From JACKHO01 sp041398745 (GTDB lineage Bacteria > Planctomycetota > Planctomycetia > Planctomycetales > Planctomycetaceae), in contig JAWKUB010000006.1 in assembly GCA_041398745.1 (NCBI GenBank), positions 434,001-498,000 on the forward strand: 64,000 nucleotides of DNA. The letters are read 5' to 3'. The position numbers were made by a program, and so were the translations under genes. Below the pieces are notes generated by a model. The model did not search any database. It saw only the letters and a list, made by a program, of their open reading frames with translations, and had not been told where the DNA came from. Of the stretch, positions 17,907-26,872 are shown piece after piece. Each line of letters begins with the position of its first letter. Positions within the stretch are counted from its first letter, which is position 1.

Positions 17907-19793
17907 ATGGCTGTTTCAGAGAAAATCATTGGGATCGACCTGGGAACCACAAACTCAGTGGTCTCGGTCATGGAAGGCGGTGAAGTGAAGGTCATCGCCA
18001 ACCAGGAAGGCCTGCGAACGACCCCCAGCGTGGTGGCGTTTACAGACAAGGGCGATGTACTCGTCGGTGAGCCTGCAAAGCGTCAGGCAGTCACGAACCC
18101 GCACAACACCATTTATTCGGTGAAGCGCTTCATGGGGCGGCGTCACGACGAAGTTCAGTCCGAAGAGAAAATGGTCCCCTACAAGGTTGTGGGCGGAACA
18201 ACCGACTACGTCAAAATCGACGTCAACGGCAAGGAAATGACACCGCCGGAAATCTCGGCGAAAGTGTTGTTGAAACTGAAGGAAGCAGCAGAGAACTATC
18301 TCGGCCACCGCGTGAACAAGGCAGTGGTCACCGTGCCTGCTTACTTCAACGATGCACAGCGGCAGGCCACGAAAGACGCTGGTCAAATTGCTGGTCTCGA
18401 TGTGTCCCGAATTATTAACGAGCCCACCGCAGCCGCCTTGGCCTACGGGCTCGAAAAGAAGCAGGACGAAAAAATCGTTGTCTTTGACCTCGGCGGTGGT
18501 ACGTTCGACGTCTCCATTCTCGAAGTGGAAGAAGGCTCAGTCGAAGTGCTGTCAACCAACGGTGATACCCACCTCGGTGGTGACGACTTCGACGAAGTAC
18601 TCATCAACTACATCGCAGATGAATTCAAGAAGCAGGAAAACATTGACCTTCGTGAAGAAGCCATGTCCCTGCAGCGTCTGCGTGAAGCAGCAGAAAAGGC
18701 GAAAAAGGAACTGTCGACGCTGCAAAGCACCGACATCAACCTGCCATTCATTTTCCAGTCGAAGCACTTGCAAATGACTGTCAGCCGCTCGAAGTTCGAG
18801 CAGTTGATCGATCCCCTCGTGGAGCGGTGTCGCAAGCCAGTTGAACAGGCACTGAAAGACGCCAAGCTCTCGCCGAAAGATATCGACGAAGTTGTCCTCG
18901 TGGGCGGCTCAACACGCGTCCCTGTCGTGCAGGAACTGGTGAAGAAAGTCTTCGGCAAGGAGCCGCACAAAGGTGTGAACCCCGACGAAGTCGTCTCGAT
19001 TGGTGCCGCCATTCAGGGTGCAATTATCGCTGGCGATGTCAAAGACGTCGTGCTGCTGGACGTGACTCCACTGTCACTCGGTATTGAAACCGAAGGCCGC
19101 GTCATGACGGTCCTCATCGCCCGTAATACCACCATTCCGAAGACCGAAACACAAACGTTCACGACAGCTGTCGACAATCAGCCTGCCGTGACGGTGCGAG
19201 TCTTTCAGGGTGAACGGTCGATGACGGAAGACAACCGTTTCCTCGATCAGTTCGACCTGACGGTTCCTCCGGCTCCACGAGGTGTTCCACAAATCGATGT
19301 CACGTTCGACATCGACGTGAACGGAATTCTGAGCGTCTCTGCGAAAGACAAGGCAACCGGCAAGGAGCACAAGGTTGAAATCAAGCAGTCCAGTGGATTG
19401 TCTGATGACGAAATCGAGACGATGCGACGCGACGCCGAAGCGCACGCTGATGAGGACAAAAAGAAGCGTTCGCTCGCCGAAGCTCGTAATAAGGGTGATC
19501 AACTCGCTTACCAGACTGAGAAGTTGCTCAAAGAGCACGAAGACAAACTCGATGACGCTTCGAAGGAAGCCATTAATGCCGCCATCGCGAAAGTGAAGGA
19601 CGCCATTAACGGGGAAGATGCCGGAGCCATTAACTCGGCCATCGAAAACCTGGAACAGGCGACGCATGCTTTGTCGAAGCACATGTATGAAGCGGCCCAG
19701 CAGGCGGGTGATGCTGCCGGAGCCTCTGAAGGTGGCGATTCCAGCGGCGCCAACGATGATGTCATCGACGTCGAAGTGGAAAGCAAAGAGTAA
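17907..19793 (+). CDS. dnaK: Molecular chaperone DnaK (Hsp70)
   Basis: ATP-driven Hsp70 chaperone folding cytoplasmic proteins with DnaJ and GrpE. ATG 17907 is preceded by GAGGAG at about 10 bases. The 628-residue product starts MAVSEKIIGIDLGTTNSVVS. It contains the Hsp70 signatures IVVFDLGGGTFDVSILEVEE and VVLVGGSTRVPVVQELVKKV, the linker region VVLLDVTPLSLGIETEGRVM, a substrate-binding domain (LTVPPAPRGVPQIDVTFDID) and an acidic C-terminus (NDDVIDVEVESKE). Length and domain order are normal. Neither grpE nor dnaJ is adjacent, unlike many bacterial operons. A strong terminator follows. Confidence 0.98.
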   Translation: MAVSEKIIGIDLGTTNSVVSVMEGGEVKVIANQEGLRTTPSVVAFTDKGDVLVGEPAKRQAVTNPHNTIYSVKRFMGRRHDEVQSEEKMVPYKVVGGTTDYVKIDVNGKEMTPPEISAKVLLKLKEAAENYLGHRVNKAVVTVPAYFNDAQRQATKDAGQIAGLDVSRIINEPTAAALAYGLEKKQDEKIVVFDLGGGTFDVSILEVEEGSVEVLSTNGDTHLGGDDFDEVLINYIADEFKKQENIDLREEAMSLQRLREAAEKAKKELSTLQSTDINLPFIFQSKHLQMTVSRSKFEQLIDPLVERCRKPVEQALKDAKLSPKDIDEVVLVGGSTRVPVVQELVKKVFGKEPHKGVNPDEVVSIGAAIQGAIIAGDVKDVVLLDVTPLSLGIETEGRVMTVLIARNTTIPKTETQTFTTAVDNQPAVTVRVFQGERSMTEDNRFLDQFDLTVPPAPRGVPQIDVTFDIDVNGILSVSAKDKATGKEHKVEIKQSSGLSDDEIETMRRDAEAHADEDKKKRSLAEARNKGDQLAYQTEKLLKEHEDKLDDASKEAINAAIAKVKDAINGEDAGAINSAIENLEQATHALSKHMYEAAQQAGDAAGASEGGDSSGANDDVIDVEVESKE

Positions 19794-19822
19794 CCTCTAA
19801 ACTTCCACCGAGTTCTCTCGCA

Positions 19823-19862
19823 GCCTCCAGCACATCACGATGTGCTGGAGGCTTCTTCTTTT
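19823..19862 (+). terminator. Intrinsic terminator of dnaK
   Basis: GCCTCCAGCACAT (19823-19835) pairs perfectly over 13 bases with 19840-19852 around a CACG loop, followed by TTCTTCTTTT. It starts 29 bases after the dnaK stop. Confidence 0.9.
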
Positions 19863-19944
19863 GGTGAATTGACTCCATGCACATAACTGCGGAATACTCA
19901 CTGTTGAAAGTTGAAGATCCCAATTCTTTTTGCCGGGAGCGGTC

Positions 19945-21048
19945 ATGCATCGCACAACCTGTTTTCGAATCGTCTGTTCAATGGGATATCTGCTCGGACT
20001 TGGATTCCCGCTTTCGGCTGGGGATAGGCTCCCTTCAAAGAATCTGCTTCTGTTTCACAACGCCCAGGGCGAGCAACAGCCCGTAAGAACCGTCGCAGAC
20101 TGGGAACAGCGACGTGCAGAAGTGGTGAGTGGCATGCTCGAAGTGATGGGAAAGCTGCCGGGTGACGAAAAACGCTGTCCCCTCGACATGCAGGTTGAGG
20201 AAGAAACCGACTGCGGCTCGTATGTGCGCCGCCTCATCACTTATGCCTCTGAGCCAGGAAGCAGGGTCCCGGCTTATCTGTTAATTCCCAAGAAAGCATT
20301 GGAGAACGAAAGGCTTGTTCCGGCCGTCCTCTGTCTGCATCCCACCGACAACGCAGTTGGACACAAAGTCGTGGTCGGATTGGGCGGACGTGAGAATCGC
20401 AATTATGCCGAGGAACTCGCCGAGCAAGGTTATGTCACGCTGGCACCAAGCTATCCGTTGCTGGCAAATTATCAGCCCGACGTGCATGCGCTCGGCTGGG
20501 AGAGCGGAACATTGAAGGCGGTGTGGGACAACATGCGCGGCCTCGATTTGCTGGAGTCACTTCCGTACGTGGATTCGCGGAATGGCTTTGGTGCAATTGG
20601 ACACTCACTTGGTGGTCACAACGCCATTTACACCGCAGTGCTCGACTCGCGAGTCAGTGTGGTCGTGTCGAGTTGTGGGTTTGATTCGTTCACCGACTAC
20701 TACAACGGCGATCCCAAGAACTGGGTGCTGGAACGGGGATGGTGTCAAACCCGTTACATGCCGCGCCTGGCCGACTATCAGAATCGTCTTGATGAAATTC
20801 CATTCGACTTTACCGAACTCATTGGAGCACTGGCCCCGCGGCGTGTGTTTGTCAGTGCACCTCAGCAAGACTCGAACTTCCAGATGGCGAGCGTCCAGAA
20901 AATCGTGGTTGAAGCCAATCGCATTTACGCCTTGTACAACCGCACTGGCTACCTGCAAGCCGTGCATCCCGATTGTCCCCATGACTTTCCTGATGAAAGC
21001 CGCAAACAGGCATATGAGGCCATCGCACAAACTCTCGTTGTTCCGTAG
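19945..21048 (+). CDS. Secreted alpha/beta hydrolase (dienelactone hydrolase/acetylxylan esterase-like)
   Basis: Serine hydrolase with an exported N-terminus. ATG 19945 has GGGAG 5 bases upstream; an in-frame TTG 15 bases earlier is less likely. The 367-residue product begins with a signal-like segment (CFRIVCSMGYLLGLGFPLSA). It has VPAYLLIPKKALENERLVPA with VLCLHPTDNAVG (oxyanion strand region) and the nucleophile elbow GAIGHSLGGHNAIY with Ser221. Asp309 (in QQDSNF) and His346 (in CPHDFPDESR) complete a plausible catalytic triad. The family acts on carbohydrate esters or related small esters; the substrate here is unknown. No operon partner is within 250 bases. Confidence 0.87.
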   Translation: MHRTTCFRIVCSMGYLLGLGFPLSAGDRLPSKNLLLFHNAQGEQQPVRTVADWEQRRAEVVSGMLEVMGKLPGDEKRCPLDMQVEEETDCGSYVRRLITYASEPGSRVPAYLLIPKKALENERLVPAVLCLHPTDNAVGHKVVVGLGGRENRNYAEELAEQGYVTLAPSYPLLANYQPDVHALGWESGTLKAVWDNMRGLDLLESLPYVDSRNGFGAIGHSLGGHNAIYTAVLDSRVSVVVSSCGFDSFTDYYNGDPKNWVLERGWCQTRYMPRLADYQNRLDEIPFDFTELIGALAPRRVFVSAPQQDSNFQMASVQKIVVEANRIYALYNRTGYLQAVHPDCPHDFPDESRKQAYEAIAQTLVVP

Positions 21049-21068
21049 CCCTGATTTCTCATGGCCCG

Positions 21069-21206
21069 TAGGCCGGACCGGAGCAAACGGAATCGCTGCC
21101 GGAACTTCGGCCGCAGGAAAGCAGTCCATCAAACAGACAGATGTTGGAACGCTTGGTTGTCGTTTGCGAAGTTCCGGCAACCACCAGCAGCCTACGGTCC
21201 GACCTA
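21069..21206. repeat. Nested imperfect inverted repeat, about 138 bases (REP/MITE-like)
   Basis: The inner arms 21097-21109 and 21167-21179 (TGCCGGAACTTCG and its exact complement) lie inside outer arms 21069-21080 and 21195-21206 (TAGGCCGGACCG and its complement with one mismatch). The spacers between inner and outer arms are nearly equal (16 and 15 bases), so the whole forms one long interrupted hairpin of about 40-base arms. It fills the gap between the hydrolase and the LarA-like gene; no coding capacity is seen. Confidence 0.65.
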
Positions 21207-21309
21207 TCGTGACGAACTCCGGTCAAGCAATTGACGCCGTTTGCCTGTGCGGACATGATTTGATTCAACGATCCCCGAGTACTGATTCACCACACTGGAA
21301 CCGACTGCT

Positions 21310-22578
21310 ATGGATTTGAAGCTCCCCTCGATGTATCGCTTGCGGCAGTCGTTTGAGCGACCGGTCATTGATGACGTTGCTGAGGCAACCCGGCGGGAAC
21401 TGGAAAAGCTGAATTTGGGCGACACTGTTAAGCCGGACCAGACGGTGGCCGTGACCGCTGGTTCCCGTGGAATTCGGCATATTGCGACCATCACGAAAAC
21501 TGTTGTTGACCATATCAAATCGCTGCAGGCGAAGCCGTTCATTGTTCCGGCAATGGGAAGCCACGGCGGTGCGTCAGCTGAGGGGCAGGCGGAGCTCATT
21601 GCACGGTATGGAATTACCGCCGAAGAAATGGGCGTGGAAATCCGTTCGTCCATGGACACGGTGGTCGTTGGCCAACTCGCGGAAGGTGTGCCTGTTCACT
21701 TTGACAAGCATGCCTCCGAGGCTGACCACGTCATGGTGGTCGGCAGAATTAAGCCGCACACCATGTTCGTCGGCGACATTGAATCGGGCCTGCACAAAAT
21801 GATGCTGATTGGTCTGGGAAAACACAACGGCGCCTGGACGTATCACAAGGCGATTAAGGAATACAGCTTCGAACAAATCATTCGGGCCGTTGCCGAAGTT
21901 GTCCTGAAGAAATGCCGTGTCGTGGCCGGACTGGCGATTGTAGAAAACGCCTATGACGAAACGGCGAGAATCGAAGCGGTCGCCCCGAATGAGTTCTATG
22001 AGCGTGAAAAGGAACTGCTGCAACTGGCACGAAACTGGCTGCCGCGACTTCCATTTGACGAGTGTGATTTGCTGATTGTGGATGCCATCGGCAAGGAAAT
22101 CAGTGGGACCGGCATGGACACCAATGTCATTGGCCGGAAATACAATGATCACGCCGCGACGGAGCGCGACACCGCCCGCTGTAAACGGATTTTCGTGCGA
22201 GGATTAACCGAGGCAACGCGAGGGAATGCGTGCGGCATTGGGATTGCAGAGTTCACGTTGCGAAGCGCCGTCGAGCAAATGGACGCGCACTACACTGGGG
22301 TCAATTGCATTACCTCGGGACATCCCACCGCGGGCATGATTCCTCTCACCTATGAAAACGACTTCGAAGCCATTGCCGCGGCTTTACAAACCATTGGGCT
22401 GACGCCACCAGAAGAGGCCCGCGTTATTCATATTCGCGACACGCTGCACTTGGAAACTGTCGACGTCAGCGAGGCCTACAGCTCGGAGTTTGCTTCGCGA
22501 CCGGATCTCGAAGTGTTGCAGGGGCCTGAGCCCATGCAGTTTGATGATGCTGGACATTTCTGTCGTGGTATCAGGTAG
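21310..22578 (+). CDS. LarA-like (DUF2088) protein
   Basis: Member of the nickel-dependent lactate racemase-like family, cytoplasmic; many members have no proven activity. The 422-residue product begins MDLKLPSMYRLRQSFERPVI. Family segments: VAVTAGSRGIRHIATITKTV, FIVPAMGSHGGASAEGQAEL, ADHVMVVGRIKPHTMFVGDI and SGLHKMMLIGLGKHNGAWTY, with histidines in the positions where LarA has its catalytic pair. The C-terminal half (IVDAIGKEISGTGMDTNVIG, RGLTEATRGNACGIGIAEF) matches the family's second domain. No larB/C/E cofactor genes for the nickel-pincer nucleotide are visible nearby, so true racemase activity is doubtful. The regulator gene starts 54 bases later on the same strand. Confidence 0.8.
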   Translation: MDLKLPSMYRLRQSFERPVIDDVAEATRRELEKLNLGDTVKPDQTVAVTAGSRGIRHIATITKTVVDHIKSLQAKPFIVPAMGSHGGASAEGQAELIARYGITAEEMGVEIRSSMDTVVVGQLAEGVPVHFDKHASEADHVMVVGRIKPHTMFVGDIESGLHKMMLIGLGKHNGAWTYHKAIKEYSFEQIIRAVAEVVLKKCRVVAGLAIVENAYDETARIEAVAPNEFYEREKELLQLARNWLPRLPFDECDLLIVDAIGKEISGTGMDTNVIGRKYNDHAATERDTARCKRIFVRGLTEATRGNACGIGIAEFTLRSAVEQMDAHYTGVNCITSGHPTAGMIPLTYENDFEAIAAALQTIGLTPPEEARVIHIRDTLHLETVDVSEAYSSEFASRPDLEVLQGPEPMQFDDAGHFCRGIR

Positions 22579-22632
22579 AATTGCTGATTAGAACAATTCG
22601 CATCGCCGTTCGGCACTCTAGCTCACTTCGTC

Positions 22633-24015
22633 ATGTCTCAGCGTCGCCCTCAACGTGGACTCGCCGTCTGGATAACCTCCTCGCCGCTTCCAATGTTTGT
22701 TGTCGACGAGCGTCGCGTGGTGTTGATGTTTAATACGGGCTGTGAGGAACTGACCGGCTGGAGCGCGGCAGATGTCATTGGCAAGCCGTGCGATTATCAA
22801 ATCGACGGAAGACCGGAAGCACTGACGACGCTGACGGGAATTCTGGCACCTCCACCAGAGGTTTACGAAGGGAAGTCATTTCGCACGCCAGTCGTCATTA
22901 CCGCCCGAGATGGATCGACTCATGAGCGTGTCATCGATTTTCATGCCTTGGGTACATTGGAAGATGACAAACGTTTTCGCGTGCTGGGAATTCTGTCGAC
23001 AGGAGGATCAACATCGACTGAAGTCGTAGCGGCTACGGAATCGGCCCATGCCGAATTGGCGCGACGGGTTGCAGAGTCGCAGCGACGGTTTGGTGTACCG
23101 CTCATCGCCTTGACGCCTGCAATGCAGCGTGTCGCGGCCCAAGTAAAATTGGCTCAAAGCAACGACGTTGCCGTGCATATTCAGGGCGACGCGGGCACTG
23201 GGAAAGAGTACTTGGCCCGCCGCATTCATTATGCAGGCTCCAATGGAAGGCGACCGTTTGTGCCTATCGATTGTCGTCAGTCGCACGCGGAGTTGACCCG
23301 ACTTATTGAACGCGTATTCGAATTTGATGATCCAGATTTTCAGCCGGGTACGCTCTGCCTGAAACACGTCGAAGCGCTGCCACGCGACTTACAGGCAACC
23401 ATTCGTCAGGAATATCGAACGGCACGCAATACTCCGCGTCTTTGCTCAACGAGTTGCAAATCGATTGATGCAGGACTCGCAGACGACACGCTGGACACTG
23501 AGCTCCACAGCCTCATGACGCCAATCATTATTCAGTTGCCGAAACTCTCTCAACGCGAACCGGAGTTCCTATTGCTTGCGCAGCAATTGCTCGAGCAGTT
23601 CAATCATCGCCAGGAGAAGCAGGTCATTGGCCTGACGGCTGAGGTCGGCGACACGCTGCAGGAATACTGGTGGCCTGGCAACGTTCGTGAACTGGAAGAA
23701 GTGATCTATTCGGCGTGGCAGCACTGTATGAGTTCGCGGATTACCGTTGATGACCTGCCGTCTACGTTTCTTGCGCGCTATTTGGCCGACGATGTCGCAC
23801 CCGTTCCTGCGTTTCCAAAACTTACGGATCATCTCGCCGAGGCAGAACGCTCGTTGCTGACACAAGCACTCGAAGCGGCCCAGGGAAACAAGTCCGTCGT
23901 GGCAACGTGGTTGGGAATTCCGCGAGCCAAGCTGTATCGGAGACTCGAAGCCCATCAATTGTTAGACTCTGACTCGGTCTCTTCCGATGAAAGTGACGAA
24001 GCGCAGGACTCATGA
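22633..24015 (+). CDS. PAS-AAA+-HTH regulator, degenerate sigma-54 activator-like
   Basis: The architecture resembles NtrC-type regulators. A PAS sensor covers about residues 12-130 (LPMFVVDERRVVLMFNTGCE). An AAA+ module follows with Walker A-like GDAGTGKE at 185-192 and the late motif WWPGNVRELEEV (346 onwards). A Fis-type helix-turn-helix closes it (LTQALEAAQGNKSVVATWLG, IPRAKLYRRLEAHQ). Two features are missing. The GAFTGA sigma-54 contact loop is absent, since the segment between the motifs is shortened to VFEFDDPDF. The Walker B position reads GTLCLKHVEALP (239 onwards) instead of GTLFLDEI. It therefore probably does not open sigma-54 promoters and may act as a sigma-70 regulator or repressor. 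It overlaps the next gene by four bases (ATGA). Confidence 0.85.
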   Translation: MSQRRPQRGLAVWITSSPLPMFVVDERRVVLMFNTGCEELTGWSAADVIGKPCDYQIDGRPEALTTLTGILAPPPEVYEGKSFRTPVVITARDGSTHERVIDFHALGTLEDDKRFRVLGILSTGGSTSTEVVAATESAHAELARRVAESQRRFGVPLIALTPAMQRVAAQVKLAQSNDVAVHIQGDAGTGKEYLARRIHYAGSNGRRPFVPIDCRQSHAELTRLIERVFEFDDPDFQPGTLCLKHVEALPRDLQATIRQEYRTARNTPRLCSTSCKSIDAGLADDTLDTELHSLMTPIIIQLPKLSQREPEFLLLAQQLLEQFNHRQEKQVIGLTAEVGDTLQEYWWPGNVRELEEVIYSAWQHCMSSRITVDDLPSTFLARYLADDVAPVPAFPKLTDHLAEAERSLLTQALEAAQGNKSVVATWLGIPRAKLYRRLEAHQLLDSDSVSSDESDEAQDS

Positions 24016-24368
24016 ACACTTGGACGGAATGGTTTCGGCACGCGTTTGCCGTCGACGCAACTGAAGGAGAGCTGACTCCTCAACAGCAGGCCGTTGTGCA
24101 GGCCGTGGCCCGCGAAGTGGTGCGGCGGCAACTCACGGTTCCTTCCGTGGCACTGTTGGAAATGTCTCGACCATTGAATTATGTCGGGGCACAGACATTG
24201 CACTTCTTCGGTCCGGCACTGTCTGCCCTCATGTCGACAGACGACCACGAGACGTTTGCCAATTTTCTTGAACGCCGCGATTCACTGGAAATTCTCACCG
24301 CCGTCATCGAGGAATTGGAGAAACAGGCAACTTTGCAAGATGAGTCGAAAGGTGAGGAGCAGGAGTAG
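24012..24368 (+). CDS. Small hypothetical protein coupled to the PAS-AAA+ regulator
   Basis: 118 residues, not recognised. Its ATG overlaps the regulator stop (ATGA at 24012-24015), strong evidence for translational coupling and a joint role. It is predicted to be helical and cytoplasmic: an amphipathic start (MNTWTEWFRHAFAVD), a central region VPSVALLEMSRPLNYVGAQT followed by LHFFGPALSAL, and a very acidic C-terminal tail (EELEKQATLQDESKGEEQE). The central segment is moderately hydrophobic but short for a membrane helix. It might be a modulator or target of the regulator. Confidence 0.78.
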   Translation: MNTWTEWFRHAFAVDATEGELTPQQQAVVQAVAREVVRRQLTVPSVALLEMSRPLNYVGAQTLHFFGPALSALMSTDDHETFANFLERRDSLEILTAVIEELEKQATLQDESKGEEQE

Positions 24369-24971
24369 TCGCATTCCATGTTCACAACCGGAGTTGTGAC
24401 AATTAGCCTTTCTGGCACGCGACTGGATTTCTCCACCGGGTTTGTTAGGATTGCTCTACTGTCGATGAATCTCGCATTCATTTGCAGTGTTCACATTCTT
24501 GTCACTTTTGAAGCAGAGGTCCGTAAGGTGCCTTCGTCATCAGATGTGGACAGATAGTTGGACGTGTCGCAGCAGCTTTCGAAATTATTCATTCCGTTTT
24601 ATTCCTTACGGAAGTTGAGCGAGTTGCTCTCTCTTGGGAGAGCATGATTGGTGATTTTGGTTCGGCCGACCAACCCGACCGGGTTGGGGATGAGGTTTAC
24701 TTGATGTATTGGTTGGTGCTCGTACTGTTAGTGCTCGTGGTTTGGCGACAATTTCGCCAAATTCCGCAGAAGCAGTTGCGACAACGACCGACATTTTCGA
24801 CAGCCTCAACCTGGAGTGCTCTCGCCGTTTGCCGACGGTTGAAATGTGCTTTGTGCAGGGTCGTCCCTTTACGCATCACTCGGAAACACGACTTCTCTTT
24901 GTCGCTTGCACCACGGGCCCAATTGCCAGTGGCGGCAGTCTGATTGGAAGCACTCGGCGCGGACATTCTGA
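24369..24971 (+). other. Long hairpin-rich leader upstream of RNase Y
   Basis: About 600 bases with no convincing gene. It holds several compact hairpins: 24382-24399 (TCACAAC, loop CGGA), 24626-24643 (GCTCTC, loop TCTTGG), 24670-24687 (CCAACCC, loop GACC) and 24741-24761 (TTTGGCGA, loop CAATT). Short ORFs overlapping it, including one with a hydrophobic run from 24704, lack good ribosome binding sites and conserved features. A structured 5' UTR or small RNA is possible; no known RNA family was recognised. Confidence 0.45.
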
Positions 24972-26525
24972 ATGGATGTCACTATGCCTGAGATTTTGTA
25001 CGCCCTGGGTGGGCTTGCGTTTGGTGCACTGGTTGGATTCTTTATCGACCGGATGCGAATGGGGGCTGCCTATCGGTCCCGGGAAGAACTGCTGAAAGAC
25101 GCTGAGCGGGAAGCGGAAACGCTCAAGAAAACTCGAGAAATTGAGGCGAAGGAAGAATTCCTCAAGCGTCGAGAACAAATCGAAAAAGAACTCGAAGAAC
25201 TGCGCAACACGGTACGCCAACAGGAACGGCAACTCGATAAGCGGGAAGCCGCACTCACCGAACAACGTGAGAGCCTGAAGAAGCGCGAACGGATGGTGGA
25301 GCAACAGCAAAACCGGATGGCGGAAAAGGGACGCGTCATCGAAACACGCGAACAGGAACTCGAGAAGATTCTGCGTCAGGAACAGGAAGAACTCTACAAG
25401 ATTAGCGGACTTTCCAAAGAAGAAGCCTCCGAAAGGATGCTGAATCGGCTCGAACGCGACCTGAAGAATGAGACAGGCAGCCTCATCCTCAAACAGCAGC
25501 AGGAACTGAAGGCCGAGTCCGAGAAACTGGCACGTGAAATTGTCGGTATGGCTGTGCAGCGGTATGCCTCAGCTCACACTACGGAAAACACAGTCGCCAC
25601 TGTCGACATCCCGAGTGATGAAATGAAAGGCCGGATTATTGGCCGTGAAGGCCGTAATATTCGAGCCTTCGAACAGGCAACAGGAGTCGATGTCATTGTC
25701 GACGACACCCCCGGCGTTGTTGTCGTGTCAGCCTTTGACACGGTCCGAAGGGAAATCGCCAAGATTTCGCTCAACAAACTGATTCAGGACGGCCGCATTC
25801 ATCCCGCACGAATTGAAGAAATCGTCGCGGAAACGCAGAAGGAAATGGATGAGCGCATTATGGGCTATGGTCAGGCGGCAGCCGAAGAAGCCGGCGTAGG
25901 ACATGCTCATGAAAAACTCATCTACCTGATGGGTCGACTGCAGTTCCGTGTGAGTTACAGCCAGAACGTGCTGCGTCACTCCATTGAAGTTTCGGCCCTC
26001 ACCGCCATGATGGCCGAACAGTTCGGATTGGATCCCGAAATTGCACGACGCTGCGGATTCTTCCACGACATTGGCAAGGCGGCCGATCACGAAATGGAAG
26101 GGGGGCATCCGGCAATTGGAGCGGAACTTCTCAAGCGTTATGGCGAGGGTCCAGAAGTTGTTCACGCGGCATTTGGGCACCACGACGATATTCGACCCGA
26201 GTATGTCTACACGGTGTTGACGGCAGCATCCGACGCTTGTTCCGCTTCACGTCCTGGAGCACGTCGGGAGACACTTGAGAAGTACGTTCGTCGCCTGGAA
26301 GAACTGGAAGCAATTGCCCTGGGCTTCCCGGGAGTTAACGAAGTGTATGCCGTCCAGGCGGGACGTGAAGTCCGCGTGATTGTTGACCCAAAAGCGATCA
26401 ACGACCGCGAAGCGGCCAAAATGGCGCGCGACATTGCCCAGACCATTGAAGAAAACATGACCTATCCTGGCGAAGTGAAGGTCGTGGTCATGCGAGAAAT
26501 CCGCGCCATGGGCGTTGCCCGATAG
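24972..26525 (+). CDS. rny: Ribonuclease Y
   Basis: Membrane-anchored endoribonuclease that starts mRNA decay. The 517-residue product has an N-terminal membrane helix (ILYALGGLAFGALVGFFIDR), a long charged coiled coil (residues about 35-200), a KH RNA-binding domain (GRIIGREGRNIRAFEQATGV) and an HD phosphohydrolase domain. The last contains the metal-binding FFHDIGKAADHEMEGGHP and GHHDDIRPEY, followed by the family C-terminus ending MREIRAMGVAR. Length matches the family (about 520). ATG 24972 is taken; ATG 24984 (MPEILYAL) is an equally plausible start. A clear intrinsic terminator lies 71 bases downstream. Confidence 0.97.
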   Translation: MDVTMPEILYALGGLAFGALVGFFIDRMRMGAAYRSREELLKDAEREAETLKKTREIEAKEEFLKRREQIEKELEELRNTVRQQERQLDKREAALTEQRESLKKRERMVEQQQNRMAEKGRVIETREQELEKILRQEQEELYKISGLSKEEASERMLNRLERDLKNETGSLILKQQQELKAESEKLAREIVGMAVQRYASAHTTENTVATVDIPSDEMKGRIIGREGRNIRAFEQATGVDVIVDDTPGVVVVSAFDTVRREIAKISLNKLIQDGRIHPARIEEIVAETQKEMDERIMGYGQAAAEEAGVGHAHEKLIYLMGRLQFRVSYSQNVLRHSIEVSALTAMMAEQFGLDPEIARRCGFFHDIGKAADHEMEGGHPAIGAELLKRYGEGPEVVHAAFGHHDDIRPEYVYTVLTAASDACSASRPGARRETLEKYVRRLEELEAIALGFPGVNEVYAVQAGREVRVIVDPKAINDREAAKMARDIAQTIEENMTYPGEVKVVVMREIRAMGVAR

Positions 26526-26872
26526 CCCCCCAATTCCAGTAAGAAGCCGGAATTCCGTAAGTGGTGTCAACCACTCAGGACTTTGGCTTCGAGTCGCGCC
26601 CTCGTTAACTCAACGCAGGGCGTTTTTGCTTGTCTACCTGGCTTTTCGCTCAATCGGGGCGGCGAGTTCACGAATGTTTCCTTCCTCAAAAGGCGGAGAC
26701 GGAATTCAAATCGCGAACGGTGAAATCAGGGTGCCCTCATGAGTGTGATGATGGCTGCAAGCGAAACTGGACACAGAAGTTCGGCCCGAGGATTTCTCTT
26801 GTCCCTTCTTGTTGAATGTAATCGCGAAGAAATGATTCCGCGTTACGATGCAACCAAGAGTACGACTCGCAC
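26526..26872. other. Intergenic region between convergent rny and DUF11-protein genes
   Basis: About 350 bases between the rny stop and the 3' end of the convergent DUF11-protein gene. It carries the rny terminator at 26597-26627. Beyond that only weak, short ORFs are seen; a 49-codon plus-strand frame at 26739-26888 overlaps the end of the neighbour and was rejected. Confidence 0.5.
26597..26627 (+). terminator. Intrinsic terminator of rny
   Basis: CGCCCT-CGTT pairs with AACG-(C bulge)-AGGGCG around an AACTC loop and is followed by TTTTT (26623-26627). Confidence 0.82.

Noticed and set aside
24644..24943. 99-codon frame with a hydrophobic run in the rny leader
   Set aside because: Poor ribosome binding site, and the hydrophobic run is encoded by GTG/CTG-rich low-complexity DNA; the remainder of the frame is atypically Arg/Cys-rich.
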